Source: Oscillospiraceae bacterium (GTDB taxonomy: Bacteria; Bacillota; Clostridia; Oscillospirales; Ruminococcaceae). From it: 61,457 nt of DNA. The notes under the pieces were generated by a model that saw only the letters and a list, made by a program, of their open reading frames with translations, was not told where the DNA came from and did no database searches. How positions within the stretch are numbered: position 1 is the first letter of the stretch; each line of letters opens with the position of its first letter. Position numbers and translations under genes: made by a program. Positions 55,070-61,457 of the stretch are shown one piece after another. Where the stretch lies: assembly GCA_030539275.1 (NCBI GenBank), contig JAUNSK010000024.1, positions 1 through 61,457 on the forward strand, read 5' to 3'.

Positions 55070-56827
55070 ATGAAATCTACAAAACGTATTATTGCTATGG
55101 CAGCTTCAGTTGCAATGCTGTCTGCAGTATGTGCAGGTACCTCTTGTGACTTTGGCGTCGGGGATGTACAGTCTGTTGCAGCTGCAGATGACTGTCATGA
55201 CGACTGGCTGCACGCAGAGGGCAACCAGCTGTATGATATGGACGGAAACGCAGTCTGGCTTACCGGATGCAATTGGTTTGGTTTCAATGTAGGAAGTCAG
55301 GTCTTTGACGGTGTGTGGTCGATCAATATGCATGATGCAATCAAAGGCATAGCAGATCACGGTTTTAATTTTCTTCGTGTTCCTGTATCTACGCAGATAC
55401 TTCTTCAGTGGATGAACGATGAACCCGATCCGGCAGAGCCGAAAGTAAATATCTACTCAAATCCTGAACTCACCGGCTTCAACAGCAAGCAGCTGTTCAA
55501 TCAGGCTGTTGAATGGTGCAAGGAATCAGGCATAAAGATCATGATCGATATTCACAGTGCCGAAACACATGCTGCCGGTCATAACTTTGCACTCTGGTAC
55601 AATGACAAGTATTCTACAGAAGATCTTTATACTGCTCTCGAATGGTTCGCTGATTATTACAAGGATGACGACACTGTTCTTGCTATCGACGTTAAAAATG
55701 AACCTCACGGAACGGCAAATACACCGAATGACATGGCTATATGGAACGATGACTATTCTGATCCGAGAAACTGGAAGGCAGTTGCCGAAACAGCTGCTTC
55801 ACGTATTCTTGCAAAGAACCCTAATCTTCTTATCATGATAGAAGGAATTGAGGTTTATCCTAAGGAAGACAGCACGTGGGAATCACTGCATGTTGATTAT
55901 ACAACTATGTACTACTATTACTACGGTACATGGTGGGGCGGAAATTTCAGAGGTGCAAAGGATTATCCTATAGATCTTGGAAAATATCAGAGTCAGCTTG
56001 TATATTCACCTCATGATTACGGTCCACTCGTTTATGATCAGACATGGTTCCATGATGGTGAATTTACCTTTGATTCTCTTATGGACGAATGCTGGCGTGA
56101 TAACTGGTTCTTTATTTACGAAAATAATATGGCACCGCTGCTTATCGGTGAATGGGGCGGATTTATGGATGACGGCCCGAACCAGCACTGGATGGAATGT
56201 ATACGTGACCTTATAAAACAAAATCATCTGAATCATACATTCTGGTGCTATAATGAAAATTCAGGTGATACAGGCGGACTGGTTTATGATAACTTCGGTA
56301 AATGGGATCTTGACAAATATGCTCTTGTAAAACCATCCTTATGGCAGACTGATGACGGAGTTTTCGTAAGTCTTGATCATCAGAAAGGGCTCGGAGAAAA
56401 CGGTATCTCTGTTTCTAAGTATTACGCAGACGGAAATAACCTGATCGGCTCCTCTGGTGCGACAACCACTCCAGCAACAACGACTACAACCCCTGTAACA
56501 ACAACTACTACTACCCCGGTAACTACAACTCCTGCACCAGTTACAACCACAACTGCCAAAGTAACTACAACTGCACCGGTTTCTCAGACAACTTCTGCAA
56601 CTGTTATCTCTCCTGCTAAATTATACGGAGATCTTGATGGAAACGGAGTTGTTGAAATGACGGATCTTACTCTTCTGTCACAGTACCTGATCCATGACAT
56701 AACCCTTACAGAAGATCAGCTGCTTTATGCTGATGTAACTGGTGACTCAGATGTTGATATATCTGATATGTCTCATCTGAAACAGTATATTATGCTTGAA
56801 AAAATAATTCTTGGACCACAGAAATAA
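55070..56827 (+). CDS. Secreted GH5 endoglucanase with dockerin
   Basis: This 585-residue enzyme has a signal peptide (about 1-39, ending VAAAD), a glycoside hydrolase family 5 catalytic domain (about 45-450), a Thr/Pro-rich linker (about 463-510) and a C-terminal type I dockerin (about 522-582: GDLDGNGVVEMTDLTLLSQY and ADVTGDSDVDISDMSHL). The acid/base is Glu211 in DVKNEPHG and the nucleophile is Glu361 in LLIGEWGG; LRVPVS and the HSAE stretch are also typical. It should hydrolyse beta-1,4-glucan (cellulose or related beta-glucans) while docked on a cell-surface or cellulosomal cohesin. No separate carbohydrate-binding module is visible. Confidence 0.92.
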   Translation: MKSTKRIIAMAASVAMLSAVCAGTSCDFGVGDVQSVAAADDCHDDWLHAEGNQLYDMDGNAVWLTGCNWFGFNVGSQVFDGVWSINMHDAIKGIADHGFNFLRVPVSTQILLQWMNDEPDPAEPKVNIYSNPELTGFNSKQLFNQAVEWCKESGIKIMIDIHSAETHAAGHNFALWYNDKYSTEDLYTALEWFADYYKDDDTVLAIDVKNEPHGTANTPNDMAIWNDDYSDPRNWKAVAETAASRILAKNPNLLIMIEGIEVYPKEDSTWESLHVDYTTMYYYYYGTWWGGNFRGAKDYPIDLGKYQSQLVYSPHDYGPLVYDQTWFHDGEFTFDSLMDECWRDNWFFIYENNMAPLLIGEWGGFMDDGPNQHWMECIRDLIKQNHLNHTFWCYNENSGDTGGLVYDNFGKWDLDKYALVKPSLWQTDDGVFVSLDHQKGLGENGISVSKYYADGNNLIGSSGATTTPATTTTTPVTTTTTTPVTTTPAPVTTTTAKVTTTAPVSQTTSATVISPAKLYGDLDGNGVVEMTDLTLLSQYLIHDITLTEDQLLYADVTGDSDVDISDMSHLKQYIMLEKIILGPQK

Positions 56828-56853
56828 TTAAATATATTTACAACAGTAACCTG

Positions 56854-56888
56854 AAGCTGCACAGACTCTTTTCTGTGCAGCTTTTTTA
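56854..56888 (+). terminator. Terminator of the cellulase gene
   Basis: An 11-bp perfect stem AAGCTGCACAG / CTGTGCAGCTT with an 8-base loop is followed by TTTT. Confidence 0.85.
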
Positions 56889-57054
56889 TATCCTCATATA
56901 CTTATTTCATACTATTGTATGATTTGACAGTCTTCATCACATCACTGAAAAAATATCCTGAAAATATTGAATTTTAACTGTGCTATTCCATTTGATCCTT
57001 TGCATATTAATTAATGTCAGTTAAAACTGAAATAAAACTTTAAGGAGATATGAA

Positions 57055-58506
57055 ATGAGTAATTCAATACTTAAGCCGGAAAAAGTAAACGAGCTTATTA
57101 ACGACGCTCTTGAACCACAGGTATGGAAGGATCATCTTACAAATGATCTTATGAAATTCTGGGACAAGCCATGTGCTTATACACTTGAGGATAAGCTGTT
57201 CCCTACATATCGTACAAACAAAGGAGAAAAACTGTCAGACGATAAAGAAAAATGGCCGGAAGAATTTCTTGCAGCTGCAGCAGATATGGACACCAGCGGA
57301 CTTATTGAAACAGATTATAACTTTGTGCGTGCCCACTCCCGTCAGACATATGCATATGGAATTGCTTTTCACATGACAGGGAACCAGAAATATCTGAAAC
57401 TGTGCCGTGATGGTGCACTTGCTCTTGAAGAAGCTATTGACGGAAATTATGGAATGCATGTAACTTATAAAAAAGCTGAGAAAGAATGGGATGCAGACCG
57501 TCAGCTGCGTACTAGTCAGGATCTTGCTTACGGACTTACAGGTCTCGGTATGTATTACTTTCTTACCCATGATACTTCAGTTTTACATCGTATAATTCAG
57601 ATAAAAGACTATATCTTCAATAACTATATGGATGATCCCAAGGGCTATCTTACATGGTATCCGAAATATGTAAATGATCCTCAGATACAGATCGTCGCCC
57701 AGCTTGACCAGCTGTATGCATATATGCTGATGCTGACGCCTTCCCTTCCCGAACCGTACCAAAGCATCTGGAAAAAGGATATGAAAAAAATCGCTGATAT
57801 CCTCATAACGCAGTTTTACAGCGAACACTACCAGTTTTTCTGGGGAACAGAAGACACCTCTGATAAAATGAGTCTTGGTACAGATCATACTGACTTCGGA
57901 CATTCTGTTAAAACTTTCTGGGTCATACTGAAGATCGGTGAACTTCTCGGAGATCCGTTCTACATAGATTTTGCCCGTCCTAAAATAGACAAAATAATTC
58001 ATGAAGCTTATATCCCCTCAACCGGCTCATGGGCAAGGCGTTATAATGCTGACGACACACTTGATACTGATAAGGAATGGTGGATCCTTGCAGAACTTGA
58101 TCAGGCCTGTGAAATATTATCTATCCATGATCCATATTACTATTCTTTCCTCAATAAAACACAGAGATACTGGCTTGATGTTATGGTTGATCACGATTAC
58201 GGTGAAATATGGCATATGGTAAGTTCAAAAGACAACAAACCATATATACAATATCCGAAAATACATAACTGGAAAACATCTCTTCACAGCTTTGAACATG
58301 CGCTTTTCAGCTACATGACAGCATCAAGGATCAAGAACAGGGATATTGAACTGTATTATGCTTTTCCTGAATGGGAAACCAATTTAAACAATACTTCACC
58401 ATATATGTTTTTCGGCAGCATCACATCTGTTGCCGATGAAGGTTCACTGTCATTTATGCCAGACGGCAACAACAAGCTTAAAATAAAGTTCAACGGACTG
58501 CACTAA
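57055..58506 (+). CDS. AGE-family sugar epimerase/isomerase-like protein
   Basis: This 483-residue cytoplasmic protein has the (alpha/alpha)6-barrel pattern of the N-acylglucosamine 2-epimerase/cellobiose 2-epimerase superfamily: RAHSRQTYAYGIAF near 91, TDFGHSVKTFW near 279-289, DKEWWILAELDQ near 340 and KTSLHSFEHALFSYM near 409. It is about 90 residues longer than the Ruminococcus cellobiose 2-epimerase. In that enzyme the motif is GHxxExxW; here Lys286 stands where the Glu is expected, so the reaction may differ. Next to a cellulase, a role with oligosaccharides or mannose-type sugars taken up from plant fibre is plausible but not shown. AAGGAG lies before the ATG. No signal peptide. Confidence 0.75.
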   Translation: MSNSILKPEKVNELINDALEPQVWKDHLTNDLMKFWDKPCAYTLEDKLFPTYRTNKGEKLSDDKEKWPEEFLAAAADMDTSGLIETDYNFVRAHSRQTYAYGIAFHMTGNQKYLKLCRDGALALEEAIDGNYGMHVTYKKAEKEWDADRQLRTSQDLAYGLTGLGMYYFLTHDTSVLHRIIQIKDYIFNNYMDDPKGYLTWYPKYVNDPQIQIVAQLDQLYAYMLMLTPSLPEPYQSIWKKDMKKIADILITQFYSEHYQFFWGTEDTSDKMSLGTDHTDFGHSVKTFWVILKIGELLGDPFYIDFARPKIDKIIHEAYIPSTGSWARRYNADDTLDTDKEWWILAELDQACEILSIHDPYYYSFLNKTQRYWLDVMVDHDYGEIWHMVSSKDNKPYIQYPKIHNWKTSLHSFEHALFSYMTASRIKNRDIELYYAFPEWETNLNNTSPYMFFGSITSVADEGSLSFMPDGNNKLKIKFNGLH

Positions 58507-58512
58507 AACAGA

Positions 58513-58562
58513 CTAATCCCCTTAATATGCCAACTTCAGAAATTGACATGTTAAGGGGATTA
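58513..58562. terminator. Long hairpin after the AGE-family gene
   Basis: Perfect 12-base arms TAATCCCCTTAA and TTAAGGGGATTA surround 26 bases that can pair partly. No T tract follows on either strand, so it may be an RNA-stability or weak termination element between two convergent genes. Confidence 0.5.
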
Positions 58563-58657
58563 CATCGTTTGCAGTATATAACTACATGTATGAAATTAAT
58601 TTTGAAACAGCATAGAATTATACTTCTTCAGTCTGGAGCTTTTTGATTAATATCAAA

Positions 58658-59161
58658 TCAAATAAATATTGCGCCTACATTAGTAAGTTTTTTATTGATC
58701 TTAAATACCTTTTCTTCGTACATTGTTGCAACGGCATTTGTATTTACGCAGATCTTGAACCCCTGTTTGAGACCTCCGAAAGCTGTCTGTGCTACACATC
58801 CGCTGCCGTCAACACCAACAAGCTCAATATTTGTGATCTTCTGGTCATGAAGTACCTGTACCAGATTAGAATTTGAAAATGCATCAGGTTTATATTTTTT
58901 ATAAACATTTTTTGATACTAGATTCATCTCACTGACCAGCTGTGCAGCCTTTGATCCGTCATATGCTTTTACAGGTGCAAACATATTTAATAAATTATGT
59001 TTCATAACGTTTTTTATGTAGTAAACATACTCCGGCTCATATTCACTTATCCTCTTATTGACCTTTTCAATCAGTTCCTTATTATTATAAGTGAAGTGCT
59101 TATCATGTTTTTGTCCCACGCAGATATTCTGCATGTCTATTACTAATAATGCTTTTTTCAT
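58658..59161 (-). CDS. Isochorismatase-like cysteine hydrolase
   Basis: This 167-residue protein of the isochorismatase/nicotinamidase fold has the catalytic triad pattern: Asp in ALLVIDMQN near residue 9, Lys in KKYKPDAFSNSNL near 90, and Cys in VDGSGCVAQTAFGG near 123. It includes the usual cis-peptide region before the cysteine. The family members hydrolyse amides or related bonds of small molecules (nicotinamide, ureidoacrylate, isochorismate); the substrate is not predictable. I use the ATG at 59161, seven bases after GGGGG, rather than the ATG two codons upstream. The gene is monocistronic. Confidence 0.85.
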   Translation of the reverse strand: MKKALLVIDMQNICVGQKHDKHFTYNNKELIEKVNKRISEYEPEYVYYIKNVMKHNLLNMFAPVKAYDGSKAAQLVSEMNLVSKNVYKKYKPDAFSNSNLVQVLHDQKITNIELVGVDGSGCVAQTAFGGLKQGFKICVNTNAVATMYEEKVFKINKKLTNVGAIFI

Positions 59162-59247
59162 AATCATTCCCCCATCAATACTATATAGAAATCACCATCT
59201 TGTTGATTTTATACATTTTACATAAATCGTATCATTTCTTTAATTAC

Positions 59248-59276
59248 ATTTTATCACAATGGCAGAATAAATGCAA
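59248..59276 (-). promoter_or_regulatory. Promoter of the isochorismatase-like gene
   Basis: TTGCAT (59276-59271), a 17-base spacer and TAAAAT (59253-59248) read toward the gene, leaving a leader of about 80 bases. The rest of the gap up to 59473 is AT-rich with nothing I can name. Confidence 0.5.
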
Positions 59277-59473
59277 TAATATTTACATGAAAATTATGTG
59301 ATATTTTATTTTTATTATTTCTCATATAAAAACCTATATCAGTTTATATATAAAGCACAATAAAAATATATTTAAATTGATAAATTATTTCATTTGAGCC
59401 TGATAAATGTTATATTCCTTATAACGTCAGATCTGGATACAAAACTACAAATATTCATATTTTACTTTTTTTC

Positions 59474-59502
59474 TTGACAAATTACTCTGTATATATTATA
59501 AT
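59474..59502 (+). promoter_or_regulatory. Consensus promoter of thiC
   Basis: TTGACA (59474-59479), 17 bases and TATAAT (59497-59502), both exact consensus. Transcription starts right at the beginning of the TPP riboswitch. Confidence 0.8.
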
Positions 59503-59506
59503 ATTC

Positions 59507-59602
59507 ATACATAGACAGGGGAGTCGTAATGACTGAGAGGAAGCTTAAGCTTCGACCCTAGAACCTGATTCGGATAATACCGACGTAGGGAGTTTGATGT
59601 AT
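59507..59602 (+). promoter_or_regulatory. TPP riboswitch (THI element)
   Basis: All conserved TPP aptamer segments are present in order: ACAGGGGAGTC, the CTGAGAGG box, GACCCTAGAACCTGAT, the TAATACCG box and CGTAGGGA, closed by P1 arms ATACAT (59507-59512) and ATGTAT (59597-59602). The variable stem GAAGCTTAAGCTTC is perfect. It precedes a terminator and thiC, so thiamine pyrophosphate should switch off thiC by transcription termination. Confidence 0.95.
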
Positions 59603-59618
59603 AATTGCTTATGTAATA

Positions 59619-59658
59619 ATACGGAACAAATCCACTGCGGGTTTGTTCCGTTATTTTT
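59619..59658 (+). terminator. Expression-platform terminator of the TPP riboswitch
   Basis: Arms ACGGAACAAATCC and GGGTTTGTTCCGT (one G-T pair) with a short loop are followed by TATTTTTTT. It lies 17 bases past the aptamer and 18 bases before thiC. Confidence 0.88.
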
Positions 59659-59675
59659 TTGAAAGGATGTTTTAG

Positions 59676-60986
59676 ATGAATTATAAAACTCAGATGGAAG
59701 CTGCAAAAAAAGGCATAGTAACCGAACAGATGAAAGTTGTAGCAAAAAAAGAATATATGGATGAGGATAAACTTCGTAAGCTTATAGCCGAAGGCAGGGT
59801 TGCCATTCCAGCAAATATTAATCACACCTCACTTTCACCGGAAGGAATAGGCTCAGGTCTGCGCACAAAAATAAATGTTAATCTCGGTATTTCAGGTGAT
59901 GCAAAGAACTATGACGTTGAGTTTGAAAAAGTCAGACTTAGTCTGGAGTTTGGCGCTGAAGCGATTATGGATCTGAGCAACTACGGAAAAACAAATACTT
60001 TCAGAACGAAGCTTATAGAAATGTCCCCTGCCATGATAGGAACTGTTCCGATGTATGATGCAATAGGATATCTTGAAAAAGATCTGCTTGAAATAACTGC
60101 AAAAGATTTTCTGAAGGTTGTAGAAGCTCATGCAAAAGAGGGCGTTGACTTTATGACTATACACGCCGGCATAAATAAAAGATGCATCGAGGCTTTCAAG
60201 CGTGATAAAAGAAAAATGAATATAGTATCCAGAGGCGGATCACTTCTCTTTGCATGGATGGAGATGACAGGCAATGAAAATCCATTTTATGAATATTACG
60301 ATGAAGTACTGGATATACTGCGCGAATATGACGTAACAATAAGTCTCGGTGATGCTCTTCGTCCGGGATGTATAGATGACAGTACAGATGCAGGACAGAT
60401 CTCAGAACTTATCGAACTCGGTGCACTGACACAGAGAGCGTGGGATAAGGATGTACAGGTAATGATCGAAGGGCCTGGTCATATGGCAATGAATGAAATC
60501 GCTGCAAACATGCAGATACAGAAACGCATTTGTCATAATGCACCTTTTTATGTCCTCGGTCCTCTTGTAACAGATATCTTTCCGGGATATGATCATATCA
60601 CATCGGCAATAGGCGGTGCGATTGCTGCAGCTAACGGTGCGGATTTTCTGTGCTATGTCACTCCTGCTGAACATCTCAGACTGCCTGATGCCGATGATGT
60701 AAAGGAAGGAATAATGGCAAGCAAAATTGCTGCCCATGCAGCAGATATTGCAAAAGGCCTTCCCCATGCCCGTGATCTCGATAATAAGATGGCTGATGCA
60801 AGACATCGCCTGGACTGGGATGAAATGTTCAGCATTGCTGCAGATCCTTCAAAAGCGAGAAGATTCTTTGAGCAGACTCCGCCGGCTGACAGGCATTCAT
60901 GTTCAATGTGCGGAAAAATGTGTGCGGTAAGAACAACCAATATGATTCTTGACGGAAAGAAAGTTGAATTCTGCACTGAAAAATAA
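59676..60986 (+). CDS. thiC: Phosphomethylpyrimidine synthase ThiC
   Basis: ThiC converts AIR to HMP phosphate by a radical SAM mechanism, making the pyrimidine half of thiamine. The 436-residue protein is the shorter bacterial form. It shows [13 protein letters not shown]-like substrate residues near the start ([13 protein letters not shown]), [50 protein letters not shown] and the C-terminal cluster motif [11 protein letters not shown] is also an intermediate of purine synthesis, made here by the purM product. Expression is under the TPP riboswitch. Confidence 0.97.
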   Translation: MNYKTQMEAAKKGIVTEQMKVVAKKEYMDEDKLRKLIAEGRVAIPANINHTSLSPEGIGSGLRTKINVNLGISGDAKNYDVEFEKVRLSLEFGAEAIMDLSNYGKTNTFRTKLIEMSPAMIGTVPMYDAIGYLEKDLLEITAKDFLKVVEAHAKEGVDFMTIHAGINKRCIEAFKRDKRKMNIVSRGGSLLFAWMEMTGNENPFYEYYDEVLDILREYDVTISLGDALRPGCIDDSTDAGQISELIELGALTQRAWDKDVQVMIEGPGHMAMNEIAANMQIQKRICHNAPFYVLGPLVTDIFPGYDHITSAIGGAIAAANGADFLCYVTPAEHLRLPDADDVKEGIMASKIAAHAADIAKGLPHARDLDNKMADARHRLDWDEMFSIAADPSKARRFFEQTPPADRHSCSMCGKMCAVRTTNMILDGKKVEFCTEK

Positions 60987-61022
60987 TTATTCTGATCAGT
61001 AATTACTATTTTGTATATGCAA

Positions 61023-61053
61023 AAAAGAGCACAGCAGCCGGCTGTGCTCTTTT
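61023..61053 (+). terminator. Terminator of thiC
   Basis: A 13-bp perfect stem AAAAGAGCACAGC / GCTGTGCTCTTTT with a 5-base loop. The A and T flanks allow action in both directions. Confidence 0.85.
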
Positions 61054-61065
61054 ATTAATATAAAA

Positions 61066-61103
61066 ACAGCCTGCCGAACGTGTAATCACATTCAGCAGAC
61101 TGT
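61066..61103 (-). terminator. Terminator of the right-edge dockerin gene
   Basis: On the minus strand, 17 consecutive pairs (three of them G-U) close around the loop ATTA and are followed by TTTTTA. It lies about 58 bases past the stop codon of the dockerin gene. Confidence 0.8.
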
Positions 61104-61160
61104 AAAATATCATAAGGTTTTGGCTGTAACAGCAGTAATGACTACAGCTTTCGTCTTATA

Positions 61161-61457
61161 TTATTTCTGTGGTCCGAGTACTATATTATCCTCGTGCATT
61201 ATATACTGTTTAAGATGTGAGAGGTCAGCCAGTCCGACTTCATTGTCACCTGTAACATCAGCAAGTATCATCTGTTCATCAGTAAGCTTAATATCATGGA
61301 TAAGGTACTGTGACAGAGTTGTCAGATCAGTCATTTCAACAACGCCATTTCCATCAATGTCACCATATAAACGATCCTGTATAGCTATACTTGTTGTTGT
61401 AGTAGGATCTGTAACTGGTTCTGTAGTAGTTGTTGTTGTTGGCTGAGTAACTGGTTC
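61161..61457 (-). CDS. C-terminal dockerin of a second secreted enzyme (partial)
   Basis: The frame is open from the right edge to a TAA at 61163-61161, giving the last 98 residues of a larger protein. It contains a Thr-rich linker (EPVTQPTTTTTT, then EPVTDPTTTT) and a type I dockerin with GDIDGNGVVEMTDLTTLSQY and ADVTGDNEVGLADLSHL, ending VLGPQK. Both the linker and dockerin are very close to those of the GH5 enzyme at 55070-56827, so this is most likely another plant-cell-wall hydrolase; its catalytic domain lies outside the window. Confidence 0.9.
   Translation of the reverse strand, partial: EPVTQPTTTTTTEPVTDPTTTTSIAIQDRLYGDIDGNGVVEMTDLTTLSQYLIHDIKLTDEQMILADVTGDNEVGLADLSHLKQYIMHEDNIVLGPQK

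Noticed and set aside
56460-56600. Low-complexity ACA/ACT-rich tract in the cellulase gene
   Set aside because: It encodes the Thr/Pro linker between catalytic domain and dockerin; the same type of tract is present in the partial gene at the right edge.

Overview
The window looks like chromosome of a cellulolytic Ruminococcus-type gut Firmicute (Oscillospiraceae). It has secreted proteins with type I dockerins, a GH5 cellulase with Thr-rich linkers, a pyrH-frr-uppS-cdsA-dxr-rseP-ispG-polC block typical of Firmicutes, low GC, AGGAGG-like ribosome binding sites and several near-consensus sigma-A promoters. The species cannot be fixed from sequence alone.

Layout. (1) 1-12.4 kb is accessory. A giant secreted Rhs/YD-repeat polymorphic toxin has peptidoglycan-binding and DUF1906 glycoside-hydrolase-like modules at its N-terminus. 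It is followed by its immunity gene and then by a displaced orphan Rhs tip with a second, different toxin and a second immunity-like gene that runs off the left edge. Divergent from it is a dockerin protein that looks like an M3 oligoendopeptidase whose HExxH motif is destroyed. Next comes a dockerin/Big_2 protein, flanked by two copies of one 14-bp terminator stem and a fossil of the polC 3' region. (2) 12.6-23.4 kb is the minus-strand pyrH-to-polC operon: translation recycling, isoprenoid, phospholipid, membrane protease and replication. (3) 23.4-28.9 kb holds an ECF S component (probably pantothenate), coaX, sbcD and sbcC. (4) 29.1-37.7 kb holds a two-component system with a FtsX-type ABC exporter, then a PAS hybrid kinase. 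(5) 37.7-44.5 kb, minus strand, holds MATE, DUF1294, SseB-like, HflX, an acyl-CoA synthetase and its HTH-cupin neighbour. (6) 44.5-53.3 kb holds the purine operon purE-C-F-M-N-O-H-D, in which PurH is split into a stand-alone AICAR transformylase and an archaeal-type PurO. Ahead of it lies a leader with a 43-codon ORF ending inside a terminator. (7) 53.4-61.5 kb holds a sensorless hybrid kinase, a dockerin GH5 cellulase, an AGE-family sugar epimerase-like protein, a cysteine hydrolase, TPP-riboswitch-controlled thiC, and the dockerin tail of another secreted enzyme at the right edge.

The most unusual material is the modular Rhs toxin locus with an in-frame-deleted orphan tip, the dockerin-bearing pseudo-peptidase beside it, and the purine-operon leader. 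No tRNA, rRNA, CRISPR array or intact insertion sequence was seen. All family assignments come from reading motifs without database searches.
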